Below, piece after piece: positions 46,140-58,440 of a DNA stretch of 64,000 bases. The notes under the pieces were generated by a model, which had not been told where the DNA came from, made no database searches, and saw only the letters and a list, made by a program, of their open reading frames with translations. Every line of letters begins with the position of its first letter. Within the stretch, counting starts at the first letter, position 1. Both the position numbers and the translations under genes were made by a program. The stretch is from Coptis chinensis (taxonomy: Eukaryota > Streptophyta > Magnoliopsida > Ranunculales > Ranunculaceae), in assembly GCA_015680905.1 (NCBI GenBank), contig CM027380.1, positions 35,146,001 to 35,210,000 on the forward strand, in the 5' to 3' direction.

Positions 46140-48180
46140 ATAAGTCTAGGGAATCTGACTTTAAAAGACCCAAGTTTTCGTACAATGCCAACTTTCTGGA
46201 GTATAGGCCAAACAAAATTTTCAAACTTAAAAAGAGTTTTCCAATTTTGTTTGGGGGTGGCGTATTTTGGTATTCGTTTCAAATCTTGTTGCCACCCTAA
46301 GCCTGTCATGTTTACTCCAGTAGAGTTTGTGTTAGTTAGTACGTAGCAGTTTAATTGTGCTTCATATTATCATATTATCTTTACAATATTTCTCATTATG
46401 TGCATCGCCAATTTTTGCCACATTTCTATGGTAAATTCTTTCCTTATCTCTTTACACTTTGAGGACAAAGCGTTCGATTGTTTGGGGGTGGGATAGAAAT
46501 ATTACAAAAATTAGACACTTTTAGGATGTAAATTACGCACTTTTATTTTTAAAAGGTTAAAAATTATAAAAATTAGTTAGTTACATAATTTAATTGTGCT
46601 ATTGAATTGTTTCTTGAACCCCCTTCTCCCAAATTGTTTGGGGGTGGTATAGAAACACTATGTAAATGTTAAGCATATATTAGGTTGTATATTACGTATT
46701 ATTTGTCTTAAAAATAATAAAAATAAAAATTAAAAGTTTAGGCTATACACTTAGGAATATTGGTATTGTTTCTTTCTCTATGCTCTTAACAATCTAGAAG
46801 TCTCACGTAGCTTTTGCATTAGAATAATTTTTAGAAACTTAGGTTAATATGTAGGTAATAATCTTTGTATCTATCTATAAATATATTACATGAGTATCTA
46901 TGATTGTTAGCAGTAAGTTTCTGAAATCTAGGCTAGAGTACTTATTCTACAAATCCCGTGAGAATATAGCCTAAAGCCTTATAAGAGTGAACCATTTGAG
47001 GAATGACACAAGGGAGAAGTAAAATCCGGATAGAGAAATCACACGTCCACTTGCTTGATCACTAAACCATATCCCAAGCGAGAATTTAGGCCCTCTTTGG
47101 ATCGATATAGCCAGAAATTCAAACCTATGAATTATTTTCCGCTAGTCGCCCCTCTGAGCCTTTCTTTAGCCTTTCATAAACCACAAATCCTTTACCCCTG
47201 TTACAAAACAAAACAAAATAAAAAAAAAATCAACCTACCCAATTTAGAATAAGTCTGAGAATAAAATGAGGAAGAAAGAAGAAGAGAAAAACCTGTGTAA
47301 ACAAAAATTAGTTAGTTGCTTCAGAAAATAAAGAAAAGAAGTTTTCATTCAAATAAAAGAAAAATAAAAATAGAAATAAAATAAAAACTCCAAAAAATAG
47401 AATAAAAGGAGTCAAAAGCCAAAGAAAAAGAGAAAAAATATGGCTAAGGATGGAAACAAAGTGTAGAAGCAAAAGTAAATAACAAGGTTTTCTCTAGTTA
47501 CATAATATGAAGACTCTATTATCTCAGATTTGTCCTTTTTGAATATCTATTTCCTTCCTTCTTAAACCATCTCCTAATCCCCGAAACACCTAATAAAGAC
47601 CTCTAGCTCAATTAGGAATAGGTTAGTGTGATAGTAAGTGGCAGATGTGTTTGATCGACTCGCTTCCTTGTGTGTCATTGAGATTGTAAGGTAAAGTGTG
47701 CCCACTGCACTAGAGTAAATGAAACTTGAGTGGAAAAATCAGAGTGTTGATCTTGACTATTATTGTGAGAACCTACTTAAGGACGCTATTCCGAGTTTCA
47801 GAAATGGACCTGCTATTGCATTTCATAGTATTACTCATTGTATATATGTTTATTGTAGATGATTGATTATTATGCATATATTAGCTTAGGTTTTGACTTG
47901 GTTATTCTTGGTCATAGCTAGTGAGATGTATAGATAATTTGGAGCATGAATAAGGAAACAATAGTTTTCTTTCTTAGTCGTTGTAGTATAGATGAAGTTT
48001 GTGAGTACCTTCACACGGAAAACTCTCACGAGGTTATAACTCGTCCACTAGGAATTCCTAGTGGTTTAAGCGCCTTGTTGCATATGGTCAATGCAATCGC
48101 ACTCAAATAAACGAGTAGATAGAACTCCATTTTTGGTCACTTATTCTAATTTCTCATCTTTGCTTGAGGACAAGCAAAAT
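46140..48180 (+). other. Copy A 3' non-coding region with repeated TTTGGGGGTGG modules
   Basis: TTTGGGGGTGG occurs near 46,250, 46,483 and 46,637 and again at the purine tract (48,184). Two of the four are preceded by GAGGACAA(A)GC. No coding sequence is conserved. Confidence 0.7.
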
Positions 48181-48197
48181 GCTGTTTGGGGGTGGTT
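48181..48197 (+). promoter_or_regulatory. Polypurine tract of copy A
   Basis: gctgtttgggggtggtt immediately before the LTR start TGATAAG. Confidence 0.75.
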
Positions 48198-49675
48198 TGA
48201 TAAGAGCCCAAAACTGTAGTTTTAACCCCTTAACCATCATACTTTTAGACCAATTATGTGAGTAATAATTAAAAGTTAACACCGATTACGTGTTTTTATG
48301 CATTTCAGGCTTCAAAGTCCATTATGTGCAGAAATGTGCCACTTTAGCGAGATAAAGGAGTAAAGATCGGTTACTAAGGAGTTCCGTGATTAAAGGCCAA
48401 GATTCAAGAAGATAAAGCCTTTCTAAAGCCCGGTGAAAAGCTGAAAAGTCGACGCGGACAGAAATATCACACAAATCAGTAGAACTTCCGAAGGCCGTAT
48501 CTTTGGACTCAGACATCGGAATGGGGCCTACCTTATGTTAAAACGACCGGCTCGGAAAGAGCTTTCCAATGGTCCAAGCCTTGACCCAATCAGAGGAGAA
48601 AAAGTGGACGAAAAGTCTGTTGAAGCCAACTGCAGCTGAAGAGGCCTTTTTGGACTGAAAGAATTGGGTTTTGGGCCTGATTCTCTGGCCCAAAACATGG
48701 CTCCAAGCCCATGCACGATTTTTGGATCTGAATGTATAAAAACCAAAGCTTCACTCTTTTTTAATGCTAGATAGTTAGACCTAGATTAGAATTAGATTAG
48801 TTAGCCTCCATTAAAGAGTTTTAGAACTTAGTTTTAGAATTTCATTTCTTGTTTTAGATTAATTTCTTGAATCATTGAATATCATTCATTAGATAAATAA
48901 AATAGTTATTATTCTTGTCATTTCAATTTTTTGTTATTTCAATCTATTAGATCTAGTTTTAATTATTGTTGGTTACCATTTCTTAGTTGTTAATTAGAAT
49001 CTAATTATTGTTTAATTTAGATTAGTAAATTTCGAATCTTGATATTATGTTTAGTTTAGATTCATATGGAAATGATTGCGGAATGATTCTCGGCTAAACC
49101 TCCATTAGAGGGGGTTGAGAAGCCTTGATGAAAGCATGATTCGATTATCGTAGAGTCGCCGTAATTTCTATTCCACTCTAGAAACGATTAATTAAGCCAT
49201 GAGAATGGGTTTAATCGCTCATATGCTAGTTATGAATTGGTAGAAATGTCATGTGTAATTATGGATTAGGAAGAACCAATTGTTCTCGTAGTAGTTCAAT
49301 TCGATTACTTAACGATTAAATCGTTAGTGAGTTAAGTTGAGTTAAGGTGGAATCAATCCCCCCTAATTCCTTATTATAGAATCAACATAGTATTTCCATC
49401 ATTGAATCAATTATAGTTTGTATCTTGTGGGTAGTTGCATCGTAGTATAATTCCCCCTCGTAAAACTCTCATTAGACTTAAGACCGACAAATTAGACTAT
49501 AAAACATTCCATGCTAGAGCACTAAGAGTGGAACGAATTTGTTACTCCACTCTATTTCGATAGAATTGAGAGTAGAAACTTTGATAAATATAGACACATA
49601 ATTTAGTTTTAGTTTACTTACGTTTTGAGTTCATCGTTTATTTCGTAGGTAGACTATTCATTTTATCATTTATCA
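48198..49675 (+). repeat. Right LTR of copy A (1,478 bp)
   Basis: Starts TGATAAGAGCCC, ends CATTTATCA, followed by the TGCAA duplication. Confidence 0.93.
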
Positions 49676-50087
49676 TGCAACAATGGCCTTTAGTGGAATA
49701 AGCCATTTGTTGACGGATGTAGGCCGTGTGTTCTGGGCGAACATGGGAAGCCCAAGCCCATCAGAAGACCTAACCTTAATTTCTCCTAATGGTCCCTGTT
49801 GTAGCATATATAAAGAAACCCTTCTTTCCTGGCCAAGATACTGAGTGATTGCTCAAGCACAATTAGTCCCAAAATTAGGCCAAGAGAGAAAGAAGGGGCT
49901 GGTAGATCATTGCCCACACAACGTCCATTCCAAGATAGGAATACAACAGAAGATCAAGAGGTTGCTGATTCTTTGAGATATCACAGCTGATCAAAGGTAT
50001 GATTTCTAAACAAAATAGTGAACACCTTTATTCCGCTGCGCATGGGTTTTCACGGTTTGTAGTCGATGACATGCAACCATAACGGAT

Positions 50088-51415
50088 CCCATCTAACTTA
50101 ATAGATTCCAATCCACTCAAACTTAATAGATTTAGTCCACTCAAACTAAACAGATCTGGTCCACTCAAACTCAATAGACCCAACTGAAGGCTAACCCAAC
50201 ATATCCAAACCAACTAAACAAACCTTAAGCCCAAAAGATCATAACCTGGCCCAAAGAAAACAAACCCATTGGCTTAGGCCGAAGCCCTAGCCCAACCAAA
50301 CTAACAGGTCGTCTTCCTCCCTCACCAGCAGTTCTCCTCCACCACGTTCCAGCCACCACCACCTCTCCTCTTCCTCCCCTTTCAATCCAGCGGTTTTGGT
50401 CTTGGTGCAAAATCCTATAACTTTAATTAACGAAAAAACTCAAATTCATAACTTTCGAAATCACTCCCCCAAGCATAGATGTCGATCGACCGCCATTAAC
50501 AAAATTTTCGGAACTTCACAGCACCCCTGCCAACCACCAAACACCCCTAACGGGTTAGGTTTTGATCCCCATCAAAACCAAACCTTTGGGTATACTCACA
50601 CCACAATCCTCACTCCTCACAATCACGTCCGACGCCATTATTGCATTTTCAAAGCTTCAACACTATCCACCTAAATCAACCAACAACCCAAACAACAACA
50701 TTATACACATTACACAAGTTCAAATCATATAGAGGACGATTCATTCTTTTGGGCTTGCGCCACCATTAACGGCTCATAAAGCTTCGACAGTTCAATTTCA
50801 ATTTCAGAGTTTCAACAGAGTTTAACAATACAACAGGACGCAAAATAATAACAGGAGAATGAGCAGTAAAAATGGATGGAAACCTTGGACAGATATTAAA
50901 ATTGTATGTATACACAAAATTGTAAAACTATAGATTCGATGAAATAGCAACATAACTACTCACCTCGTATTCTGCAGAAAACATATATATAATAGAACGC
51001 CAAAAATCTGATCCACAGCTAGATAAGAGGTGCACAAATCCGCCATGTCTCTGTTCTTTCTTTTAGTTAACTTGTCTAGTTCTAAGCAAAAACTTAGTTT
51101 TCTTAAAAATCCTCCATTTTTGATAAACCATCCCATTCTAAAGAATTCTCTGCCATATTTTACTTTAAGAAACTTTCCATATTTTCTCCCATAATTACGA
51201 AATTATTCTCTCCATGTTCCCTTATTAATAAAACCTCTACACCTTATTTTAAAACTTAAAAACTTTCCTATTAAATCATTTTCAAACCAAACAAACTATT
51301 TTCCCTCTTTTATCTTTCTATCAAAAAGTCAAGCCCACATTTACTAGCCCGTTAACCAAGAAATAAATATCAAATTCCGAAATGCTAAATGTTGTTATGA
51401 AATAATGTAAAAATA
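50088..51415 (-). repeat. 3' LTR of X, inner part
   Basis: Colinear with 60,741-62,069. The inner end is gtaaaaata, one change from the CA end of the outer LTR. Confidence 0.88.
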
Positions 51416-51867
51416 ATGTGGGGTCTTATATTTATACACATCTCAAAAGAATCTCGTCCCGAGATTCGGAAATAAGGTAAACTATACGAACAAATAACGT
51501 TAGTTATTAAATTAGAACGTACTCAAGAATGTTCTGAGATTAAACTTAGGCAAGATAACATTGATATTAATTATTTTTAAATAATTCCAGAATATATGTC
51601 CTCATGCCATTACAAAATCTATTACAGTTTAACTGTCTATATTAAAACAAATTATTATTACTTAAACACAAGATAAATATATCATTTCTCATTAGTATGC
51701 AGTTTCTTGACACGTAGCAACCTCTACGAAAAATAATAATATTATACTTAAACAAATCAATAATGTGAGGTAAGTTCATCCCTGCATAAAACATTAGGGA
51801 GGTTTTTTTTTTTTCCATTATCATGCACAAAGAAAATTAGTGTCCTAATACACTTAAAACAAAAATC

Positions 51868-52910
51868 TTTTTTTTTTTTGTAAGTGGGTTGGAATTGTAT
51901 TAATGACGAAAAGAAAAAGAAAAAAATGTACAGGTATAGAGTAGTAGAGAGTCCTCCCTAACTACTTCAATTCAAGCTCTATCAAACCTATAGTAGGCTA
52001 GATCCGGAACCTCCCATTTATATAGCCATGGGGGTTTTCCTTCACACAAAAAGCTGGTGTTGTTAACTAAGTTAATCCCATAATTTGCAGCCATATTAGT
52101 TGCCAAGTTAACCTCACGCCACGTGCTGGTAAAGGAGATCAAATTTAATTTGGTCTCGAGTATCCGCCATGTCGCTTTTAGTTACCAGGGTATGTTCTTG
52201 GTGTTGTAGGCAACAACAACAACTTTAGAATCAGACTCAACCCAGATAGCTGTATGTCCTTTGCTCACTGCTATTTCAATGCCTTCCAGTATCGCGATAT
52301 ATTCTGAAACATAGCTAGTTATCACACCAATGTTTCTGCAGTACACGAATTCAAAACTTCCACCTGAATTCCTTGCAGAGACACCCACAACAGTAGGTCC
52401 ATGATTTCCTTTAGAAGCTCCATCAGTGTTGAGTTTAAGCACTCCATTATCAGGTAGAGTCCACCAGCACGGTTGGATTCTAGGTGCCCGTCTTCATTTC
52501 CTTTCAATGCCACAGTTGTTTAATACATCCTTGTCTTGCAAGTTGTTGAAGCTCTTTGAAAGTGAGGCAGTGGTTAACACCTGTGAGGTGACGAAAGACT
52601 TGCAGAACCTGAGGTTGCTCCGAAAATCTTCATGAAACACTTTGTTTCTATGTTTCCATAGACTGACAGCACCACCAAGGACAACAGATAGCCATAAATC
52701 TCGCAATCTAGGGCTTAGGCATGTTCCCATATTGATGGCCTCTGTGAAAGATGCAAAGGTTGCTTCAACCTGGAATTTATCTGCTATCCATTTCCAAAGG
52801 TCATGTGCAAAGGCACAATTCCATAACAAGTGATCCAAATCTTCACTATTACATTTGCACACACAACATCTAGATGCTATTCTTCACCGATTCTTGAGTG
52901 GCAGCACACT
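51868..52910 (-). mobile_element. 5'-truncated L1-type LINE (1.04 kb)
   Basis: The poly(A) tail shows as a T-run at 51,868-51,880. Near-identical 14-bp flanks ttaaaacaaa(a/c)atc lie at 51,854-51,867 and 52,911-52,924. LINE target duplications are of this size and 5' truncation is usual. Confidence 0.88.
51972..52908 (-). pseudogene. LINE ORF2 C-terminus: zf-RVT and RNase H
   Basis: From about 52,905: LPLKNR, then the zinc-binding motif ASRCCVCKCNSEDLDHLLWNC (Cys/His pattern of zf-RVT) and RDLWLSVVLGGAVSLWKHRN. After a TGA at 52,494-52,496 the same frame continues with LKLNTDGASKGN (RNase H Asp), AILEGIEIAV (Glu), VESDSKVVV (Asp), then a TAA at 52,182, WREVNLATNMAANYG and the end at TGA 51,972-51,974. 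Three stops, including one near 52,886, make it dead. Confidence 0.88.
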
Positions 52911-55140
52911 TTAAAACAAACATCACCCATGTCGTTGAAACTACAATAAAAATCTCAAACATTTTAATTAAGTGTACTCCCGTATCATATGAGTCAATCG
53001 AAAGGGAAACATCTAATTAAAATACAAACAATAATATGAACCAAGAATGTTCACTACCCTAAACACCAAATGTATCATCATCACCAACGCATAAATATTC
53101 TGCAACATGGTATCCCCATTTTTTTTCCTTTGTGTTCATATTATCAACAAAACGCATTAAAACACTCTTATCCAAAAAAAAAATTCATCAATTTCTTTTC
53201 TTCTCATGAATATATCAAAATTTATTTTCTTTTACTAGTAAACTATTTTTTTTTTTTACTAAACAAACAAATCAAGTTTCTCTTATTATCATGGATGACC
53301 ATCTAAGCAATGGACATACTACATATTTCATAAGAAAATTTAAACAACACAACACATATAATTTATAATTTCATCAATGACAACTAATTATGATAAACCA
53401 TGAGACTAAATGTGGTGAAAGAAAATATCGGCACACCAACGCACTTTAAGTAAACAATAATAAAATTAATTAGTTGGCAAAAGTTATAGAGAACGGATGA
53501 ATTACACTAATTATTATGCATTTGAAATCTATTGAAATGTCACAGGATAGTTACAACCTCAAACAATAAAACTTTATATTTACTTTAGTCATGCTCTTAT
53601 AAACCCTTTTATTCTATTATTTTATTATATCTATAAATGTTATTTTTTTGCATTATCAAATAAAATATTAAGGAACTCTAACTCAACTTTATGCAACTAT
53701 AACTCATCAACATAAGAGGAAGATAAACAATCAAACATATAATACTCTCATTTAAGCAAGCAAAAATGAATCATTTAAAACTATATAAATCATAAACATT
53801 AAAACAACCATCGAATCCTAATTCATGCATGCAACTAGATCAAATATAACACGTATTCTAAAAATAATTTTTCATGTCCATCTATCAAAATTACATAGAC
53901 TGAAACAAAACAATTAAGAAGAGATACTCGACGTTCATTGTTATTGTTACTATTACTAATTATTTTAAACAGTGAAAAGGTTCAAAAATTAATCTCCATA
54001 TACAATGACAATTAAAATAAGATTTGCTACCGTATAACACGAATTTTTAAAATTTTAGGATAATATAAAACCACTTCTAGTATATCAACCACAACAAGTT
54101 ACATTGGCATGAACAAAGTTCAATATATTAATTAAGAACAATAAATCCAAGACATATGTTTTAAAATACTTGAAGATGCAAAAATTAATGTGAAACTAAT
54201 GTAACAATATTAATAAATCATGTCATAATTTATAACCACGAAACACACTTATAACACAAAATAAAAAAATCTGTTTGCTGTTGAAGTAAGATCATCATTA
54301 TATTAAGACATCATCTACATAAATTCCAATATGGTTTATGACTACCAATTATCACAACTATTTTAATTAATCATTAATAACGCGGCATTAAGAAAACAAC
54401 CTACATATGCATGTCTTATTGGTGAAACAATATTAATACATCATATACACACGGTAATAGTTCATCTATATACAATAATATAAGAAAGTGTATATACGCA
54501 AGTATACACATCTCAAAAGGAATACACATATTTTATTTTATTTTTTTTCCTATTTCTAACTAATCACATCTAACAAATTAATCTCTTATACTTTAAGACA
54601 TTATTCATCTATTAAAATGTACGAGTGAGGTGAGATAGTTTCTCCAACACAGAGGCAATTAGTTCCTTACTTAGTACGTCACAAAGTCATCAGTTAATGC
54701 AGCCCATTCAATATAGATTAAAATATCACATTGTTTATTGAATAATAATATAACACTCAAATAAAAAGTTCACAAACATGTTGTCGTACTTAATCCATAC
54801 TCCATGTGAAAAGGAACACCAACAATAAAACAACATTATAACAACACACATTGCTTTGGTAAAAACCGCTAATAATTAACATATAACAAATATAACTACT
54901 CCTCATATGATAAGGAAAATAAAAATTATTTCATATGCACTCCGCAAAAGTAACTAATATAAATATACACATTACACATACAAACAAATCAAGAAAAATA
55001 TTGACTCGCTTTATTTATTTATTTTCTTTGTAAAATAAAATGACTAGCGCAAATAGTTTTGAAGATAAAATTTCCTAAACACTACCCATAAAGCACGATC
55101 CGAGGATCACTTAGACTCACCTAAGTCTAAGCTAACCAAA

Positions 55141-55153
55141 TGCTCTGATACCA
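55141..55153 (-). promoter_or_regulatory. Primer binding site of X (initiator Met tRNA type)
   Basis: TGGTATCAGAGCA on the minus strand, three bases after the 5' LTR end TGTGACA. This is the common plant site complementary to the initiator methionine tRNA. It fixes the orientation of X. Confidence 0.9.
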
Positions 55154-55156
55154 AAC

Positions 55157-56330
55157 TGTCACACCCCAAATTTCGACAAAATCGGAAAAACAATATTTGT
55201 TCCCGAGTCTTCGATTTTCGAGGTGTGATGCACTCTCAACTTCCAAAAACTCATTATCCGTTTAACTATTCCAATAATTAGAAACCAATAAAAATTTTAA
55301 ACAAACAAAAGTTCTCTTCATTACAAAAATTCACAAATATGATTAAGTTACAAATTTCCTTTCAACAACTCTTTAATTATAATTACAACTGAAAATACAA
55401 AAATATTGTCTTAATTAAAAATCTATTGCACCTCAAGAGAAAACAAAACACATCCTGTAATGAGACGCTAACGCGAACCACAAGCAGCAATCAACCTTCT
55501 TCAATACTAATCCTGTCAAGACTTATCAACTGGGTTCATTTTATGAACACACCCGATAAGCAAACATGCAAATCGGGTCAGCATTATTAAACAATGCTGG
55601 TATGAGTAGTCCTAAAATACAAAATATACTTATACATATATATACACAATAAATAAGGCAGTTAGTTCTTCCACCAAAGAGCCTTAACTTCCAACAAATA
55701 ATACCACATTTTTAAATACAATAATTAAGGCAGGTAGTTCCTCCACTGAGGCGCCTTAGCTTCAAACCATACTAGATCAACTGCATCTAATAATAAAATA
55801 TCAAAACTGAAACTTATTATATGCTTACACTGGTATAGGCCTAATAACAGAGTGGGTCATACCTGCATAAATAATCAATTCAACCCACCCTTCTGTAGAA
55901 CCATTGTGAATGCAACATAAATTACAATAAATCATTTATTAGAGATTTACCATACACTTTGTTATATCATCACAATTATTGTTTAGAGTTTCTTCAAGTG
56001 TCTCTAGAATCACGTCGTCTCTATGTTTTACCTAGTTCCCTGGCTACCACAATCACTTCCCAACGCCGAACATGTACATCCACATGCCTCCCCTCACATA
56101 ATGAACCACTCCGTGCGTAGTTACCCTAAGCTGGATATCGCATACCAGGTAACCTTCATATGAACGCCATTATGTGGGTACTGCCACTATTCAGCATAAA
56201 ATATCGCGCGTCTAGTTCTAATTTTGCGAACGAGATAATCAAGCCACTATTCGGCTACGATTGCCCAACACATGGGTCAATCAACATCTTATATATACAC
56301 CATATACAAGGGCCAAATCACATGAGTTGT
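55157..56330 (-). repeat. 5' LTR of X, inner part
   Basis: Starts TGTCACACCCC on the plus strand; colinear with 30,396-31,600; interrupted at GAGTTGT by Z. Confidence 0.9.
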
Positions 56331-56777
56331 TGTCACACCCCAAATTTCGACAGAATTCGGAAAAAACATTATTTGTTCCCGACTCTTCGATTTCCGAGGT
56401 GTGACGCACTCTCCACTCCCAAAAACCCATAAACAGTTTAATATATGCGGATAATTAAAACCAATAAAAATTTTAACTTAAACAAAGTCCTCTTCATTAT
56501 AAAACAATTTACAAATGAAAATGCAAATAATATTATCTCAACTGAAAATCTATATCACCTCAAGGGAAAACAAAACACAACCTGAGATGCAATGCTAACG
56601 CAAACCACAAGCAGCAACCACTCTTCTTCAACATTAAACCTGTCAAAACTTATCAACTATGTTCATTGAATGAACACACCCGATAAGCAAACATGCAAAT
56701 CGGGTCAGCATTATAAAAATGCTGGTGTGAGTAGTCCTAAAATACAACATATAATATACATATATATACACAATCCA

Positions 56778-57010
56778 TACGGCAGTTAGTTCCTCCACCG
56801 AGGCGCCTTAACTTTCAACGACTAATACAACATTCTTAAGTACAATAATCTAGGCAGGTAGTTCCTCCACTGAGGCGCCTTAACATTCTTAAGTACACTA
56901 ATCTAGGCAGGTAGTTCCTCCACTGAGGCGCCTTAACTTCCCACTAACCACACAACAACTATACTCATAATAAATAAGGCATGTAGTTCCTCCATCGAGG
57001 CGCCTTAGGT
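56778..57010. repeat. Four hairpin units GGCAGGTAGTTCCTCCA...GAGGCGCCTT in Z
   Basis: Units near 56,780, 56,853, 56,907 and 56,978, each able to fold with AAGGC/GCCTT outer and CCTC/GAGG inner arms. The X LTRs carry two units at the same place (30,893 and 30,965; 55,656 and 55,728). Confidence 0.75.
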
Positions 57011-57398
57011 TCTAACTAAACTATAACCAGCCAACCATATACAAATCATCTATCTAGAGATATATCATTTACCAACATATTACCATAATTATATTAGTTT
57101 AGGCTTTCTTTGTGTGTCCCTAAAATCACGTCGTATCTATGTCTTACCTAGTTTCCCTGGCTACCACAATCGCTACCCAACGCCGAACATGTACATCCAC
57201 ATGCCTCCCCTTACATAATGAGCCACTCCGTGCGTAACCACCACCTCGGCGGGATGCCGCGACACCGTAAATCCTCACACGGAAGCCAAATCTATGTAAG
57301 CACCGCCACTATTCGGCATAAAATATTATGCATCATCGTTCTATTTTGCGAACGGAATAATCAAAAGCCACTATTCGGGCTATCGCGCCGGGGAGAGG

Positions 57399-57482
57399 GC
57401 CGCCGAAGGCCATTCAAATTTTAATCGAACGCCGGAAGGGGTCGCCGAAGGCCATTCAGATTAACTGAAACGCCAGAAGGGC
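57399..57482. repeat. 42-bp GC-rich direct duplication in Z
   Basis: Two units with CGCCGAAGGCCATTCA and CGCCGGAAGGG/CGCCAGAAGGG inside an AT-rich LTR; absent from the matching place in the X LTRs. Confidence 0.65.
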
Positions 57483-58195
57483 CAATCACATGAGTTGTGG
57501 TAGTCAGGTTCTAGGATTTTCGTTACGTAATTTATTCAGGTGTCATACATTAATGACTCATAATAATATTCAACTATATCACGTGCAGGTCAATTGCCTT
57601 ATCGCACTAAGCCACAATATATAGAAACATCTCAATTATATCTCATAACCAAATTTCATTCTTTCACGTGCCAATATATTATTGCACTACACCACACTCC
57701 CGTGGGCAAATATTCACCAATACTATGCTACCTCATAGTAGCATCTCACATATATAATAATGAAGCGTTTATATAAATTCCTCCAAAAATATTGCATTAA
57801 TATATATATCCCAACATATGATATCATGTCATAATGCTTCAACGTATCGCATACATTTTTATTATAACGTATTAGGAATATAATGTCTCATAACATCTCA
57901 ATATCGTCACGTGTCAAAATACACAACATCAATGTCAAATCTTTCTTAGATAATGATAACCAAATAGATATACTAGCTTCCACAGCATTTTATTACTATA
58001 TGTGTCCATATAATATACACATAAAACGTAGCACAATTAGACAGTCAAAAGTCCACAATCAAAGTCCAATATATATATACTTTACACACTACTCACGTCA
58101 AATCTAAATTAGATAATGACTAACCAAGTTATACCATATCGACAATATTTTATTACTATATTTGTCCATATAAACAAACATGTGAAAAACTGGAA

Positions 58196-58440
58196 AAAGT
58201 CAACATTCACAGTCAACGGTCAACAGTCAAAGTTAACGGTCAAAGGTCAATACATCATGGTCAAGGTCAAACTCAACATGTCATAGTCAAAGTTAAACTG
58301 TCTTGGTCAAAGTCAAACTGTCCTGGTCAAAGTCAACAGGTCCTGGTCAAAGTCAATTCATCATTGTCAAAGTCAAACTGTCGTTTCCGTGTTCGACAGG
58401 TCCAGGGTCATAGCCATGGTTCATGGCTAAGGTCAAAGGT
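58196..58440 (-). promoter_or_regulatory. Cluster of W-box cores (TTGAC) in solo LTR Z
   Basis: About 18 GTCAA on the plus strand (TTGAC on the minus strand, the sense of the LTR) within 245 bp, nearly all preceded by A or G, giving TTGACC/T. They are partly arranged as a tandem repeat of about 20 bp (ctggtcaaagtcaaactgtc type). W-boxes bind WRKY factors, which act in stress responses. Function here is inferred. Confidence 0.6.

Larger units (their letters stand above)
33155..49675. mobile_element. Compound Athila-like insertion with inverted copies A (+) and B (-)
   Basis: Flanked by the duplication TGCAA (33,150-33,154 and 49,676-49,680). Order: LTR of A (+, 33,155-34,626), LTR of B (-, 34,627-36,139), internal B (-, 36,140-42,112), LTR stubs in both orientations (42,113-42,328), internal A (+, 42,329-48,197), LTR of A (+, 48,198-49,675). 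Copies A and B share about 6 kb of inverted internal sequence at high but imperfect identity. Both encode gag and protease only. The outer LTRs are sisters; the B LTR is more different in U5. Confidence 0.9.
32350..50087 (+). mobile_element. Insertion Y, probable solo LTR (about 1.2 kb), itself interrupted
   Basis: Its limits come from comparison with the uninterrupted X sequence at 60,740. The two Y parts are 32,350-33,149 and 49,676-50,087. It starts TGATAGGGTTATATAC, contains a TATA-like catatataaag at 49,803, and has TTCCGCTGCGCATGGG near the end, a pattern common at the 3' end of plant Ty1/copia LTRs. The right end is not a clean CA and the duplication is imperfect (agcca / tccca), so 'solo LTR' is inference. 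Confidence 0.5.
51416..55156 (-). other. Internal region of X, non-coding
   Basis: On the minus strand its 3' end reads cgggacgagattcttttga before the LTR, which resembles the sequence after pol in chromovirus-type gypsy elements. About 2.7 kb remain when the LINE is removed, with no gag or pol motif on either strand. 52,925-55,140 is strongly AT-rich. Confidence 0.7.
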
